A stretch of DNA of 64,000 nucleotides, from NCBI RefSeq assembly GCF_008329985.2, contig NZ_CP038437.2, positions 1,426,001 through 1,490,000 of the forward strand. Direction: 5' to 3'. Source of the stretch: Halomonas binhaiensis (GTDB taxonomy: Bacteria > Pseudomonadota > Gammaproteobacteria > Pseudomonadales > Halomonadaceae). Both the position numbers and the translations under genes were made by a program. The stretch's first letter is position 1, and each line of letters opens with the position of its first letter. Positions 7,873-16,477 of this stretch are shown piece by piece. Under the pieces are notes generated by a model, which did not search any database, was not told the DNA's origin, and saw only the letters and a list, made by a program, of their open reading frames with translations.

Positions 7873-9666
7873 TCAATCGCCTTCGATCAGCCGGGCGATG
7901 AGCGTGGCGGCTTCCACTTGTTCGCCCGCCTTGGTCAGCAGTTGGACTCGGCCACGTCGAGAAGCTGTCACGGTGGTTTCCATCTTCATGGCTTCCATGA
8001 TGGCAAGGGTATCGCCCGGTTCGACCAGGGCGCCATCTTCCACCGACCACGACAGCAGGTTACCGGTAATGGGGGACAGGACCCCATCTTCCGGCGAACT
8101 GTCCTGCGCTTGAGGTCCATCCTGTTGGTGCTGTGGCAGTGCGCCTTCGGGAATGGTCTGAATGGCATTCAACAGTTCCACTGGCAGTCCGATCTTGACG
8201 CGACGCCCGTTGATTTCCATCACCGTGTGGTGCAAACGAACATCACCGGCAGGTTGGGGGCGTTCCGCTGTCGGCAGGTCTGTGAGTTGCGTCTCTATCC
8301 AGCGCGTATGGACCTTGAAATTATCCTGGCCGACAAAATCGTCATGCTGCATGACGGCCTGATGAAAGGGCAGAACACTGGCGACCCCCTCGATGCGGCA
8401 TTCCTGCAATGCCCGTCGTGCACGAGCGATAGCCTGCTTGCGTGTCGCGCCCGTGACAATCAACTTGGCCATCAATGAGTCGAACTCGCCAGGTACGCGT
8501 GAGCCTGAGTCCACGCCGCTATCCACGCGGATACCGGGGCCGGAGGGCATGCTGAATGTGGTGATGCTGCCAGGTGTCGGCAGGAAGCCTCGCCCGACAT
8601 CTTCGGCATTGAGGCGGAATTCGAAGGCATGGCCTCGTGGCGTCGGTGTTTCAGTAGAGGCAAGGGGCAGTCCGTCAGCAATGCGCAGTTGCTCGACGAC
8701 CAGGTCGATGCCTGAGGTTTCTTCGGTAATGGGATGCTCTACCTGCAGCCGGGTGTTGACCTCAAGAAACGAAATGGCGCCACTGGTGCTGAGCAGAAAC
8801 TCCACCGTACCGGCCCCGACATAGCTAGCTTGGGCACAGATATCCCGGGCGGCTGTCATCAGCGTCCGATGCTGATCCTCGCTGAGGAAAGGCGCCGGAG
8901 CTTCCTCGACCAGTTTTTGGTTGCGACGCTGCAATGAACAGTCGCGCGTGCCCAGCACCTGAACGTTGCCATGCTGGTCCGCCAGTACCTGGACTTCCAC
9001 GTGGCGCGGGCGGTCAAGGTACTGCTCGACAAAGCATTCCCCACGGCCAAAGGCCGCTGTCGCCTCACGCACGGCGGAAGCATAGAGTTCTTCGACCTCG
9101 TCGAGTTGCCAGGCGACCTTGAGTCCTCTGCCACCTCCGCCAAAGGCGGCCTTGATGGCAATCGGCAGGCCATGCTCGCGGGCAAAGGCCACGACCTCAG
9201 CGGCGCCTGTGACGGGGTCTGTTGTGCCCTGAACGAGTGGCGCACCCACCTGCATGGCGATCTTGCGCGCCTGAACCTTGTCGCCGAGTTGTTCGATGGA
9301 GGCAGGGGATGGGCCGATCCAGGTCAGGCCTGCATTGATCACGGCTCTGGCAAAGTCGGCACTTTCGGACAGGAATCCGTAACCGGGGTGTACCGCGTCA
9401 GCTCCGCTTTGATGGGCAATCGAGAGCAGCTTATCCAGATTGAGGTAGGTCTGCGTCGCGCTCTTTCCTTCCAGTGCATAGGCTTCGTCGGCGACCTGGG
9501 TATGCAGCGCGTTGAAGTCTGCATCTGCATAGACGGCCACCGAGGACACGCCGTAGTCGGCACAGGCACGTGCGATGCGCACGGCAATCTCGCCACGGTT
9601 GGCGATGAGGACTTTTTTCATCGGTGCATTTTTCATCGGTGCATTTTTCATCGGTACTTTATTCAT
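7873..9666 (-). CDS. biotin carboxylase-BCCP fusion of the oxoproline cluster
   Basis: 597 residues. A biotin carboxylase N-domain begins at [18 protein letters not shown], followed by the ATP-grasp domain ([19 protein letters not shown]) and the C-domain. The last about 75 residues are a biotinyl-carrier domain with EAMKMETTV, whose lysine carries biotin. It has the layout of acetyl-CoA or methylcrotonyl-CoA carboxylase alpha subunits. The nearby KipI/KipA fusion, resembling the carboxyltransferase part of urea carboxylase, suggests they act as one biotin-dependent enzyme. The start is set at the ATG at 9666, with GGAGA upstream, 19 bp after the previous gene. This adds the repeated peptide [15 protein letters not shown] before the usual start Met at 9621, which has no ribosome site. 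Confidence 0.9.
   Translation of the reverse strand: MNKVPMKNAPMKNAPMKKVLIANRGEIAVRIARACADYGVSSVAVYADADFNALHTQVADEAYALEGKSATQTYLNLDKLLSIAHQSGADAVHPGYGFLSESADFARAVINAGLTWIGPSPASIEQLGDKVQARKIAMQVGAPLVQGTTDPVTGAAEVVAFAREHGLPIAIKAAFGGGGRGLKVAWQLDEVEELYASAVREATAAFGRGECFVEQYLDRPRHVEVQVLADQHGNVQVLGTRDCSLQRRNQKLVEEAPAPFLSEDQHRTLMTAARDICAQASYVGAGTVEFLLSTSGAISFLEVNTRLQVEHPITEETSGIDLVVEQLRIADGLPLASTETPTPRGHAFEFRLNAEDVGRGFLPTPGSITTFSMPSGPGIRVDSGVDSGSRVPGEFDSLMAKLIVTGATRKQAIARARRALQECRIEGVASVLPFHQAVMQHDDFVGQDNFKVHTRWIETQLTDLPTAERPQPAGDVRLHHTVMEINGRRVKIGLPVELLNAIQTIPEGALPQHQQDGPQAQDSSPEDGVLSPITGNLLSWSVEDGALVEPGDTLAIMEAMKMETTVTASRRGRVQLLTKAGEQVEAATLIARLIEGD
9619..9666 (-). repeat. tandem 15-bp units at the biotin carboxylase start
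   Basis: Three degenerate 15-base units around ATGAAAAATGCACCG, each beginning with an in-frame ATG and encoding M-K-N-A-P. They immediately precede the conserved start of the biotin carboxylase domain and give four in-frame candidate start codons at 9666, 9651, 9636 and 9621. Confidence 0.88.
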
Positions 9667-9685
9667 TGTGAGTCTGTCTCCAGCG

Positions 9686-11296
9686 TCAGTCATCGATGCT
9701 CTTGGCCTCAAAAGCGGTAATGGGGTTGAAGCGCACCCGAGCTCCGACAGGGAGCTGCCCAGCAAGATCGAGGTGGTGGCGAGCGACACAGGCGATGACG
9801 GGATATCCCCCGGTCAGAGGGTGATCCGCCATGAACAATACGGGTTGGCCGTTGCTGGGTACCTGAATGGCCCCGCGGACAGTACCTTCACTGGGGAGCT
9901 CATGCGTAATGCGGCGAGTGAGCGGGGCCTCGCCCTTGAGGCGCAGGCCAACACGGTCGGATTGCGCTGTGATCTGCCATTCCTGCTGGGTCAGCATGTG
10001 AATGGCATCCGCATTGAACCAGTCGGTTCGCGGGCCCAGCTCAACATCCAACATCACCACATCGTGCAGGGTAGGAAGCGACTGGATAGGCACTTCTGGC
10101 GCCGCGACGGCTCTACGCAGAGGGTGCGGAGAAACGGCGAGGATGTCGCCGACGGCCAGAGGCGCTGGACCGATGCCCGCCAGGGTGTCGCTAGAACGGC
10201 TGCCCACTACAGCTTCCTCCTGAAAGCCGCCGCGTATCGCCAGATAAGCGCGTATACCTGCACGTGGGCTGCCTAGCGTGAGCGTGTCACCATCAGCCAG
10301 AGCGACCGGTTGATGCGTAAGCAAGGGCCATTGTCTGCCATCAGCCGTCTTCAGCATCAGTGGCACGTCGGCACCGGTGATGGCGACTACCTGTTCGCCT
10401 CTGGATATGCACTGAAAACCACCATGGACCAGCTCGATTCCGGCCTGATCGGCATCATTTCCCACCAGGCGATTAGCCTGGCGCAGGGCACCACGATCCA
10501 TGGCGCCTGAGCGGGATATCCCCTGGCTGGCCTGGCCGGGACGACCCTGATCCTGAAACAGCGCCTGCAGGCCGGTGGCCGTGATCTCGAGTCCCGATGA
10601 GGCAACACGTCTGCCAGAAGCTGTCTCACGCTTCGAGGGTGAGGCAGGACAGTTTTCCCCGACCGGAACCTGTGTACGAGGCGAGGGGCCGGCATCGACG
10701 AAATGCACCTGGTCGCCGGGTTGCAACAGCGCAGGGGGAGTCCGGTCAAGATCCCACATGTTCAGTGATGTGTGGCCAATGATCTGCCAGCCTCCCGGGC
10801 TGGCCTTGGGGTAGATGCCGCTGAAGGCACCGGCCAAGGCCACGGCACCTGGAGGGATGCGAGTCCGCGGTTCGCTGCGCCTGGGAACATTGAGTAGCGA
10901 GTCATCACTGCTGAGGTAGGCAAAACCCGGCGCGAATCCACTGAAGGCAACGTGATAGGTGCTTTGTGTATGGCGTTGGATGACTTCGTGGCTGGATATA
11001 CCCAGCAACTCGGCAACATGCTTCAGGTCCTCGCCCTCGTAGTGAACAGGAATCTTGAGGTGGCGAGTCGCCGAGATACTGCCCTGGTCAAGGTCGCAGC
11101 CAGCCAATTGCTCTATCAAGTGCTGTCGGGAAATCACCTCAGGCTGGAAGGTGGTCAGAAGGGTGCGTGCCGCGGGAACCAGCTCGACGATTCCCTTGAT
11201 GGGCGCCCTCTGCAGAGCATGGAAGAGCGACAGGGTCTGCTGCAGATCCTCGAGCTCGACCATCAGGGTGTGTGAATTGACCGGCAGAAAACGCAA
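9686..11296 (-). CDS. PxpB-PxpC fusion (KipI-KipA, AHS1-AHS2)
   Basis: 536 residues, starting at a TTG (11296) with AGGAG 7 bases upstream. Residues about 1-220 are the KipI/PxpB (AHS1) domain ([22 protein letters not shown]). After a short linker, residues about 235-536 are the KipA/PxpC (AHS2) domain ([29 protein letters not shown]). In most bacteria these are two adjacent genes; together with PxpA they form the ATP-dependent 5-oxoprolinase. The same pair of folds makes the carboxyltransferase half of urea carboxylase. Fusion and the adjacent biotin carboxylase leave open whether the substrate is 5-oxoproline or another amide such as a urea-like compound. Confidence 0.9.
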   Translation of the reverse strand: MRFLPVNSHTLMVELEDLQQTLSLFHALQRAPIKGIVELVPAARTLLTTFQPEVISRQHLIEQLAGCDLDQGSISATRHLKIPVHYEGEDLKHVAELLGISSHEVIQRHTQSTYHVAFSGFAPGFAYLSSDDSLLNVPRRSEPRTRIPPGAVALAGAFSGIYPKASPGGWQIIGHTSLNMWDLDRTPPALLQPGDQVHFVDAGPSPRTQVPVGENCPASPSKRETASGRRVASSGLEITATGLQALFQDQGRPGQASQGISRSGAMDRGALRQANRLVGNDADQAGIELVHGGFQCISRGEQVVAITGADVPLMLKTADGRQWPLLTHQPVALADGDTLTLGSPRAGIRAYLAIRGGFQEEAVVGSRSSDTLAGIGPAPLAVGDILAVSPHPLRRAVAAPEVPIQSLPTLHDVVMLDVELGPRTDWFNADAIHMLTQQEWQITAQSDRVGLRLKGEAPLTRRITHELPSEGTVRGAIQVPSNGQPVLFMADHPLTGGYPVIACVARHHLDLAGQLPVGARVRFNPITAFEAKSIDD

Positions 11297-11388
11297 GAGG
11301 ATTCTCCTGGTAACAGGTGAAAAATAGGGATACCGGGGTGGCAGATGGTTCCGTCTTCAATCGCCGCGTAGCGCAATGCGACGCTGGC

Positions 11389-12234
11389 TCACGACCCGTC
11401 GCCGGCAACAGCGGAAGCAGCAGCGGTTGAAACAGTGGCTGTCAAAGCGGCAGAGGCTGAAGAGGAGACCGCAGATGAAAAGGGCTGGATCTCCACGCCT
11501 GCGCTTTCCAGTGTGTTGCGTACGGCACGCGCTATCTCGACAGCACCAGGGCTATCGCCATGCACACAGATCGAGTTGGCCTCGAGGCGGACGTTGCTGC
11601 CATCGATGGATGGCACGCTGCCTCGTTCGACAAGCTGTAGCATGCGTTCAGCGACCTCGGTCGGGTCATGGATGACGGCCCCCGGAGTGCGACGTGACAC
11701 CAATTGACCGTCAGCCTGATAGGCCCGGTCAGCAAAGGCCTCCGCGACAGTGCGCAATCCTTGTTCCCTGGCCAGTTCCAGCACCCGTGAACCTGCCAGT
11801 CCCACCAGTATCAGGTCCGCATCAATGGCACGGATCGCGGTGATCACATCAGTCGCCTGGCGTTGGTCAAAGGCGATGGTGTTATAGAGGGCACCGTGGG
11901 GTTTTACGTAACTCACACGAGTTCCGGCTGCCGCAGCCAATCCCTTCAGGGCGCCGATCTGGTAGACCACATCAGCAATAAGTTCGCGGCTGGAAGGTGC
12001 CATGTTGCGACGGCCAAAACCCACCAGATCGGGGTAGCCCACATGTGCACCCACGGCGACGCCCTTGCTGGCAGCTTCGCGCAGGGTGTCGAGAATGCCC
12101 GCCGGGTCACCGGCATGGAAGCCGCAGGCCACGTTGGCACTGGTGACAATGTTCAACATGGCGGCGTCATCGCCCATGTGCCAGGCGCCAAAGCTTTCGC
12201 CAAGATCACTGTTCAAGTCGATACGAACTGACAT
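11389..12234 (-). CDS. pxpA: 5-oxoprolinase subunit PxpA (LamB/YcsF family)
   Basis: 281 residues beginning [18 protein letters not shown], the signature of the LamB/YcsF family, with [29 protein letters not shown] and VKPHGALYN further on. PxpA works with PxpB and PxpC to hydrolyse 5-oxoproline to glutamate using ATP. Family members are usually about 250 residues; this one carries an extra C-terminal tail of about 30 residues (after VEIQPF) made mostly of Ser, Ala, Thr and Val, with no obvious function. It lies 92 bp upstream of the PxpB-PxpC gene and 9 bp after the NRAMP-like transporter, in one leftward operon. Confidence 0.93.
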   Translation of the reverse strand: MSVRIDLNSDLGESFGAWHMGDDAAMLNIVTSANVACGFHAGDPAGILDTLREAASKGVAVGAHVGYPDLVGFGRRNMAPSSRELIADVVYQIGALKGLAAAAGTRVSYVKPHGALYNTIAFDQRQATDVITAIRAIDADLILVGLAGSRVLELAREQGLRTVAEAFADRAYQADGQLVSRRTPGAVIHDPTEVAERMLQLVERGSVPSIDGSNVRLEANSICVHGDSPGAVEIARAVRNTLESAGVEIQPFSSAVSSSASAALTATVSTAAASAVAGDGS

Positions 12235-12243
12235 GTCGTCTCC

Positions 12244-13488
12244 TCAGGCTGCCAGGAAGGAAAAGATGGGGCCGATGGACTCGAAGCCCATGTACCAGGT
12301 CAGCAGGCAGGTAAGTGAACCAAGTACCAGCAGCCAACGCGGATAGGCGTAGTCATTCATCAGGTCTCTGCGGCACCAGCCCACGTACATGAAGATGGTC
12401 AGGCCGAGAGGCAGGATCAGGCCATTGAAGCCTCCTGCGAAGATCAGCAGGGCAGCAGGAGGGGTGCCCAGTGTCAGGAATATCGCCAGGGATACGGCAA
12501 TGAAGCCGACCGTGATGTGATGGCGACGGGTATCGGAGAGTCCCTGCTTGAAGACGGTGGTGAACGATACTGAGGTATAGGCGGCCCCAATCACGCTGGT
12601 AATGCCCGCGGCCCACAGGATCAAGCCGAAGGCGCGCAGGCCGAACTCACCAGCCGCGGCCTGGAATGCCTGAGCGGCAGGATTGGCTGCGTGGCTGGAA
12701 ATGTCGATGGTCACGCCGCTGGCGACGACGCCAAGAATGGCAAGAAACAGAATGAAGCGCATGACACCAGTGACCAGGATGCCATTGAGGGCACCCTTGG
12801 TGACGGCCTGTACGTTCTCGGCTCCGCCCAGTCCCTGGTCAAGGATGCGGTGTGCGCCCGCGTAGGTGATATAACCGCCAACCGTACCGCCGACAATGGT
12901 GGTGATGGCGGCGAAGTTGAGAGTATCCGGCATTACGGTCTGACGCAGAGCTTCACCGACAGGAGGCTGAGAGGCAAAGGCAACGAACAGTACAAGCCCC
13001 ATCATCATGATACCGAGCACGACGATCAGGCGATCCACGGCCATCCCTGCACGGCGGGAGAGAAATATGCCGATGGCAGTCGCGGCACTCAGTGCGCCGC
13101 CCAGTTTGACATCGATACCCAGCAGCGCATTAAGACCCAGTCCCGCCCCGGCGATGTTACCGACGTTGAACACCAAGCCCCCGAAGATCACCAGTACTGC
13201 CAGCAGATAACCGCTGCCGGGAACGGCAGCGTTGGCCACGTCCGAGGCGCGCATGCGGGTAATGGTGATGATGTTCCAGATGTTCAGCTGCACCACGAAG
13301 TCGATCAGGATCGAGACGAGAATGCCGAAAGCAAAGGCGGCCCCCAGCGTCGCGGTAAAGGTTGCTGTCTGGGTAATGAACCCTGGGCCGGTCGCTGAGG
13401 TCGCCATCAAGAAGATGGCGGCAATCAGAGATGATCGTCGTGCCTTGGCAAAGTCTTTTGTCGATGCCGTCGCATGTTGTTCGCTCAT
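12244..13488 (-). CDS. NRAMP-like membrane transporter (YcsG-like)
   Basis: 414 residues from the ATG at 13488 (GGAG 6 bases upstream). Eleven or so hydrophobic segments with SATGPGFITQTATFTA near the N-terminus, placing it in the NRAMP-related family that includes Bacillus YcsG. YcsG is encoded beside YcsF, KipI and KipA in Bacillus subtilis, and the same neighbourhood here suggests a role in uptake of the cluster's substrate rather than divalent metals. The canonical NRAMP metal-binding DPGN motif is not seen at the first helix, in agreement with that. It is the first gene of the leftward operon and is divergent from a GntR regulator. Confidence 0.82.
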   Translation of the reverse strand: MSEQHATASTKDFAKARRSSLIAAIFLMATSATGPGFITQTATFTATLGAAFAFGILVSILIDFVVQLNIWNIITITRMRASDVANAAVPGSGYLLAVLVIFGGLVFNVGNIAGAGLGLNALLGIDVKLGGALSAATAIGIFLSRRAGMAVDRLIVVLGIMMMGLVLFVAFASQPPVGEALRQTVMPDTLNFAAITTIVGGTVGGYITYAGAHRILDQGLGGAENVQAVTKGALNGILVTGVMRFILFLAILGVVASGVTIDISSHAANPAAQAFQAAAGEFGLRAFGLILWAAGITSVIGAAYTSVSFTTVFKQGLSDTRRHHITVGFIAVSLAIFLTLGTPPAALLIFAGGFNGLILPLGLTIFMYVGWCRRDLMNDYAYPRWLLVLGSLTCLLTWYMGFESIGPIFSFLAA

Positions 13489-13784
13489 GGGGGTCTCCAT
13501 GGAGAGGGAAGCATATCGAAGAACAAATCTGGAAAAATGTTCTTTATGCATTTGTGTTTTGATAAACCATACATATTTTTTGTTGAACAATTCATGGGAA
13601 AGATGTCATCAATTAGTCGAATACTCATCACCAATGAGTCCTGTTGGTGGCCAGGGGCGTTACAGTAGAAGCGTTTCACCTGTCTCGGAGAGGTATGGCA
13701 ACGTGCTGACATCACAGCTTTTTTCAGTGGGTGTGTGGGGGCTTCCTGCTGCCCTTCAGTGCCTCGACAATCCACGGAGGCTTC

Positions 13785-14462
13785 ATGACTGACATCCCGA
13801 GCCAGCAGAACCTGACCACCCGCATTGCCGAGGAAATGCGCCGCAAGCTGATCAATGGCGATTTCCTGCCGGGGCAGAGGCTCTCGGAAGCGGCGCTGGC
13901 GCAAAGTCTGGATATCTCGCGTAATACCCTGCGCGAAGTATTTCGCCTGCTGACCAAGGAAGGTTTGGTCAAGCATGAGAGAAACCGTGGTGTTTTCGTT
14001 GCGGCACCGAGCCTTGCGTCAATCATTGACATCTATCGAGTACGGCGGCTGATTGAATGTCAGGCGTTGGCCCAGGCATATCCTCAGCACCCTGCACATG
14101 ACCGCATGCAGGAAGCTGTCGCTCGAGCGAAGCGCTGCCTCGCTAACAAGGATTGGCAGGGGGTTGGTACGGCGAACATGGAATTCCACATGGCGACAGT
14201 AGAGCTTGCCGACAGTGAGCGTTTGAATGCCATGTTCACTCAGTTGCTGGTTGAGTTACGGCTGGTATTCGGCCTGCTCAAGGATCCCGAGTTTCTGCAT
14301 GCCCCTTATGTGGGCAAGAACGAGCAGATTCTCGAGCAGTTGGACAAGGGAGAGTTTGAAAAGGCAGCGGCGACCCTCAATGACTATCTGGTGCAGTCGG
14401 AACGTATTGTGCTGGCAGAGTATGCCCGGCGGATGAACGATGCAGGAGTGCAGGTTGGCTGA
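13785..14462 (+). CDS. GntR regulator, FCD subfamily
   Basis: 225 residues from the ATG at 13785 (GGAGG 4 bases upstream). N-terminal winged helix (about 8-75, IAEEMRRKLINGDFLPGQRLSEAAL, SRNTLREVFRLL) and a C-terminal helical FCD ligand domain (about 85-215) with conserved metal/ligand positions in NMEFHMATVELAD and KNEQILEQL. The ligand is probably a carboxylic acid, as for most FCD proteins. It is divergent from the transporter-PxpA-PxpBC-carboxylase operon across 296 bp, an AT-rich gap holding both promoters, so it is the likely local repressor. No clear operator palindrome was identified in the gap. Confidence 0.9.
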   Translation: MTDIPSQQNLTTRIAEEMRRKLINGDFLPGQRLSEAALAQSLDISRNTLREVFRLLTKEGLVKHERNRGVFVAAPSLASIIDIYRVRRLIECQALAQAYPQHPAHDRMQEAVARAKRCLANKDWQGVGTANMEFHMATVELADSERLNAMFTQLLVELRLVFGLLKDPEFLHAPYVGKNEQILEQLDKGEFEKAAATLNDYLVQSERIVLAEYARRMNDAGVQVG

Positions 14463-14520
14463 TCCCATGATGGGGTTTTGACCCAGCCTGTCAGGTCAAG
14501 CGACTGCGCGACTTCATTAG

Positions 14521-14589
14521 TGACAAAGCGGGTTTAGTGGCAGAGCGGGTTTATGTAACAGAGCGGGTTTATGTGGCTGAGCAGGGCAT
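14521..14589. repeat. four degenerate 18-bp tandem units, intergenic
   Basis: Four consecutive units of 17-18 bases around TGGCAGAGCGGGTTTATG between the GntR gene and the small membrane protein gene. The middle two differ at only 2 positions. No gene reads through them convincingly. Confidence 0.8.
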
Positions 14590-14646
14590 GCACTGCGACA
14601 TCCTGTCGCCTTGTGCCTGGCGATATCATCCGGATAGCATGCAGAA

Positions 14647-14988
14647 ATGCGTTATTCTCGTGCCATGACATTCAATGTTGCCCTTCCGCTCGCTGCCTTC
14701 GTGATTCTTGGTGGTGCGATCTTCGGTGGCCAGGCCTACTCGGAGAGTCGTCTGAGTGGCGATATTCAGCGTGCCCTGGCAACTGAGCTCAAGACACCTG
14801 AGCCGATGGTCGAGGTGAAGTACCTGCAGAAGGTCAATCACGGCTATGGCGTATGTGGCTTGTACAAGACGCCATCCTCCCCGCAGGGCTATGCCTCGTT
14901 CTTCTATGACAAGGTCAATGATCGTGTGACGCTGGATGTCAACTCGACGCGTTACACAGCAAATTGCGGCTTGTCAGCGCTCTGTTGA
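14647..14988 (+). CDS. small membrane-anchored or secreted protein, unknown
   Basis: 113 residues (or 107 from a second ATG at 14665). A hydrophobic segment near the N-terminus (VALPLAAFVILGGAIFGG) is followed by a soluble region with VCGLYKT, GYASFFYD and three cysteines, two of them in the last eight residues (NCGLSALC). The pattern suggests a small periplasmic domain held by an uncleaved signal anchor, with a possible disulfide. Neither start has a strong ribosome site. I do not recognise the family. It stands alone between two tandem-repeat intergenic regions, upstream of the copper chaperone genes. Confidence 0.6.
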   Translation: MRYSRAMTFNVALPLAAFVILGGAIFGGQAYSESRLSGDIQRALATELKTPEPMVEVKYLQKVNHGYGVCGLYKTPSSPQGYASFFYDKVNDRVTLDVNSTRYTANCGLSALC

Positions 14989-15309
14989 TACTCGGTACGC
15001 GGGTTGTGCAACTTGCGCAGATTCTGCAATTTACGCGGATTCTGCAACTTACGCGGATTCTGCAACGACAGCCTTTCCGCCTGCCACTCGCTTCAAGCCG
15101 CACTCATCCGGTGGTTTTCCCTCAACTGCGATAGCCCAGCGTGTCATGCCGTCTGTCCATGCCAATGGCAGGGCTTCGAATGTTCCAGGCTTATTCGTCA
15201 TCCCTCCAGACTGCGACAATATGACGTGCCCAGGTTGGGCTTTGTGGATGCGGGGATCTGCTATCGTATCGCTCTATCTATGTTGTCTGTGCAATGAATG
15301 GAGCGAGAT
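14989..15309. other. intergenic region with tandem repeats
   Basis: 321 bp. Its left part (about 15002-15072) contains four degenerate 18-base units around ATTCTGCAACTTACGCGG. The right part should carry the promoter of the copper chaperone gene; no convincing boxes or hairpin were found. Confidence 0.7.
15002..15072. repeat. four degenerate 18-bp tandem units, intergenic
   Basis: Copies at 15021-15038 and 15039-15056 differ at one position; partial, more diverged copies flank them. The array begins 14 bp after the stop codon of the small membrane protein gene. Confidence 0.82.
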
Positions 15310-15774
15310 ATGCCGAGTACAAGAAACAACAATATGCGTCGTATTTCTCACTCATGGCGATGGGCCGTGATGGCTACCATGCTGCTTGCAGGCGTTGCCC
15401 AGGCAGCACAACTGGAAGTGACTGAAGCCAAGGTGAGCCTGCTGCCCGGGGCATCACCTTCTGCAGGTTATTTCAATCTGCATAATGCTGGCGACGAACC
15501 TGTGACCCTGGTCGGAGCGGAAAGTCCGGCCTTCGATCAGGTTCATATGCATCTCAGCACGGACAAGGATGGTGTGGCCAGCATGCAGATGGTGCATGAA
15601 CTGGAGCTGGCTCCGGGAGAGACCATCAAGTTTGCACCGAAGGGTTATCACCTGATGTTGATGAATCGAAACCAGCCCCTGGCGATAGGGGATGAGGTCG
15701 AGATCGTACTGCAGTTTGCTGGAGAGGAGCCACTGCCAGTGAATTTCGACGTGGTTTCCCCTGTATCAATGTAG
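15310..15774 (+). CDS. periplasmic copper chaperone, PCu(A)C family
   Basis: 154 residues from the ATG at 15310 (GGAG 6 bases before it; an ATG at 15298 is less well placed). Signal peptide ending AGVAQAA, then a cupredoxin-like PCu(A)C domain. The metal ligands follow the family pattern: VHMHLS, a downstream SMQMVHEL, and GYHLMLM near the C-terminus. These proteins carry Cu(I) in the periplasm and deliver it, together with Sco proteins, to the CuA site of cytochrome c oxidase. The Sco gene follows after 24 bp, supporting joint function. Confidence 0.92.
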   Translation: MPSTRNNNMRRISHSWRWAVMATMLLAGVAQAAQLEVTEAKVSLLPGASPSAGYFNLHNAGDEPVTLVGAESPAFDQVHMHLSTDKDGVASMQMVHELELAPGETIKFAPKGYHLMLMNRNQPLAIGDEVEIVLQFAGEEPLPVNFDVVSPVSM

Positions 15775-15798
15775 TGGGACTGTCTGGGAAATAGTCAT

Positions 15799-16377
15799 AT
15801 GTACAAGGGGTTATGCACGGCTTTCGTATCCTTGTGGCTGACAGGTTGCGGTGATCAGTCCTGGCAGACAACGGATATCTCCGAGATGATGCCTCCTCTC
15901 GACTTCCACTTGACCGACGAGGATGGCAAGGACGTGGATGCGGAGGACTTTCAAGGCAAGACCACGCTGTTGTTCTTTGGCTATACCCACTGTCCGGACG
16001 TTTGCCCGATCACGCTGGCCCGTCTTGCCACCGCTTTCAGGCAGGTTGATGACAAGGCTCGTGAAGACATTCAAGTGTTGTTTGTTTCGGTTGATCCGGC
16101 CCGGGATACTCCGGAGATCATGAAGGAATACACGAATGCATTCGGGCCACAGTTCATCGGACTGACAGGCAGCAAGTCTGACATCGATGCCATTACCAAC
16201 CGGTATCGTGTTTCCTATGAATACGGAGAAAAGGACGAGAGCGGCAATTACGATGTCACCCACTCCAGCGCAACCTTTGCCTTCAACCGCGAGGGGGATG
16301 CGCAACTCCTGATTCGTGACGACGACCCAATGAAAGCGGTGGTGTCGGATCTTGAGGCGCTTGCCGAAGGAAGCTAA
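15799..16377 (+). CDS. Sco1/SenC/PrrC copper-binding lipoprotein
   Basis: 192 residues. A lipobox (SLWLTGC, Cys17) indicates a lipoprotein. The thioredoxin-fold domain contains THCPDVCPIT, the CxxxC copper motif, and a downstream histidine (DVTHSS) that completes the Cu ligands, plus VSVDPARDTPE typical of Sco. Sco proteins mature the CuA centre of cytochrome oxidase or act in thiol redox control. It is the second gene of a copper pair with PCu(A)C. No oxidase subunit is in the window. A remnant of the 3' end of soxR lies just 15 bp downstream. Confidence 0.93.
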   Translation: MYKGLCTAFVSLWLTGCGDQSWQTTDISEMMPPLDFHLTDEDGKDVDAEDFQGKTTLLFFGYTHCPDVCPITLARLATAFRQVDDKAREDIQVLFVSVDPARDTPEIMKEYTNAFGPQFIGLTGSKSDIDAITNRYRVSYEYGEKDESGNYDVTHSSATFAFNREGDAQLLIRDDDPMKAVVSDLEALAEGS

Positions 16378-16392
16378 TTCCTGGGAGGAGGG

Positions 16393-16465
16393 CTAGGGCC
16401 GCTCCAGTATTCTGGCACCGGGCCCTTTCTCTCCAAGAACATCATCGGGGTTGTGCAACGGACAT
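16393..16465 (-). pseudogene. fragment of a second soxR 3' end
   Basis: 73 bp that match the last 24 codons and stop of soxR (18627-18699) at 68 positions without gaps. Read leftward it still encodes CPLHNPDDVLGEKGPGARI and then LERP-stop. Of the five differences only Arg to His changes the protein, so the fragment looks like a diverged homologue rather than a fresh copy. It forms a direct repeat with the intact soxR end on the other side of the AT-rich AlgX-like gene, marking the edges of an insertion. Confidence 0.9.
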
Positions 16466-16477
16466 GTTGGTGATCGA

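Noticed and set aside
11840..11848. GTGATCACA inside pxpA
   Set aside because: It resembles the polyamine operator core but lies within conserved coding sequence far from any start and lacks the flanking ACGT, so it is taken as chance.
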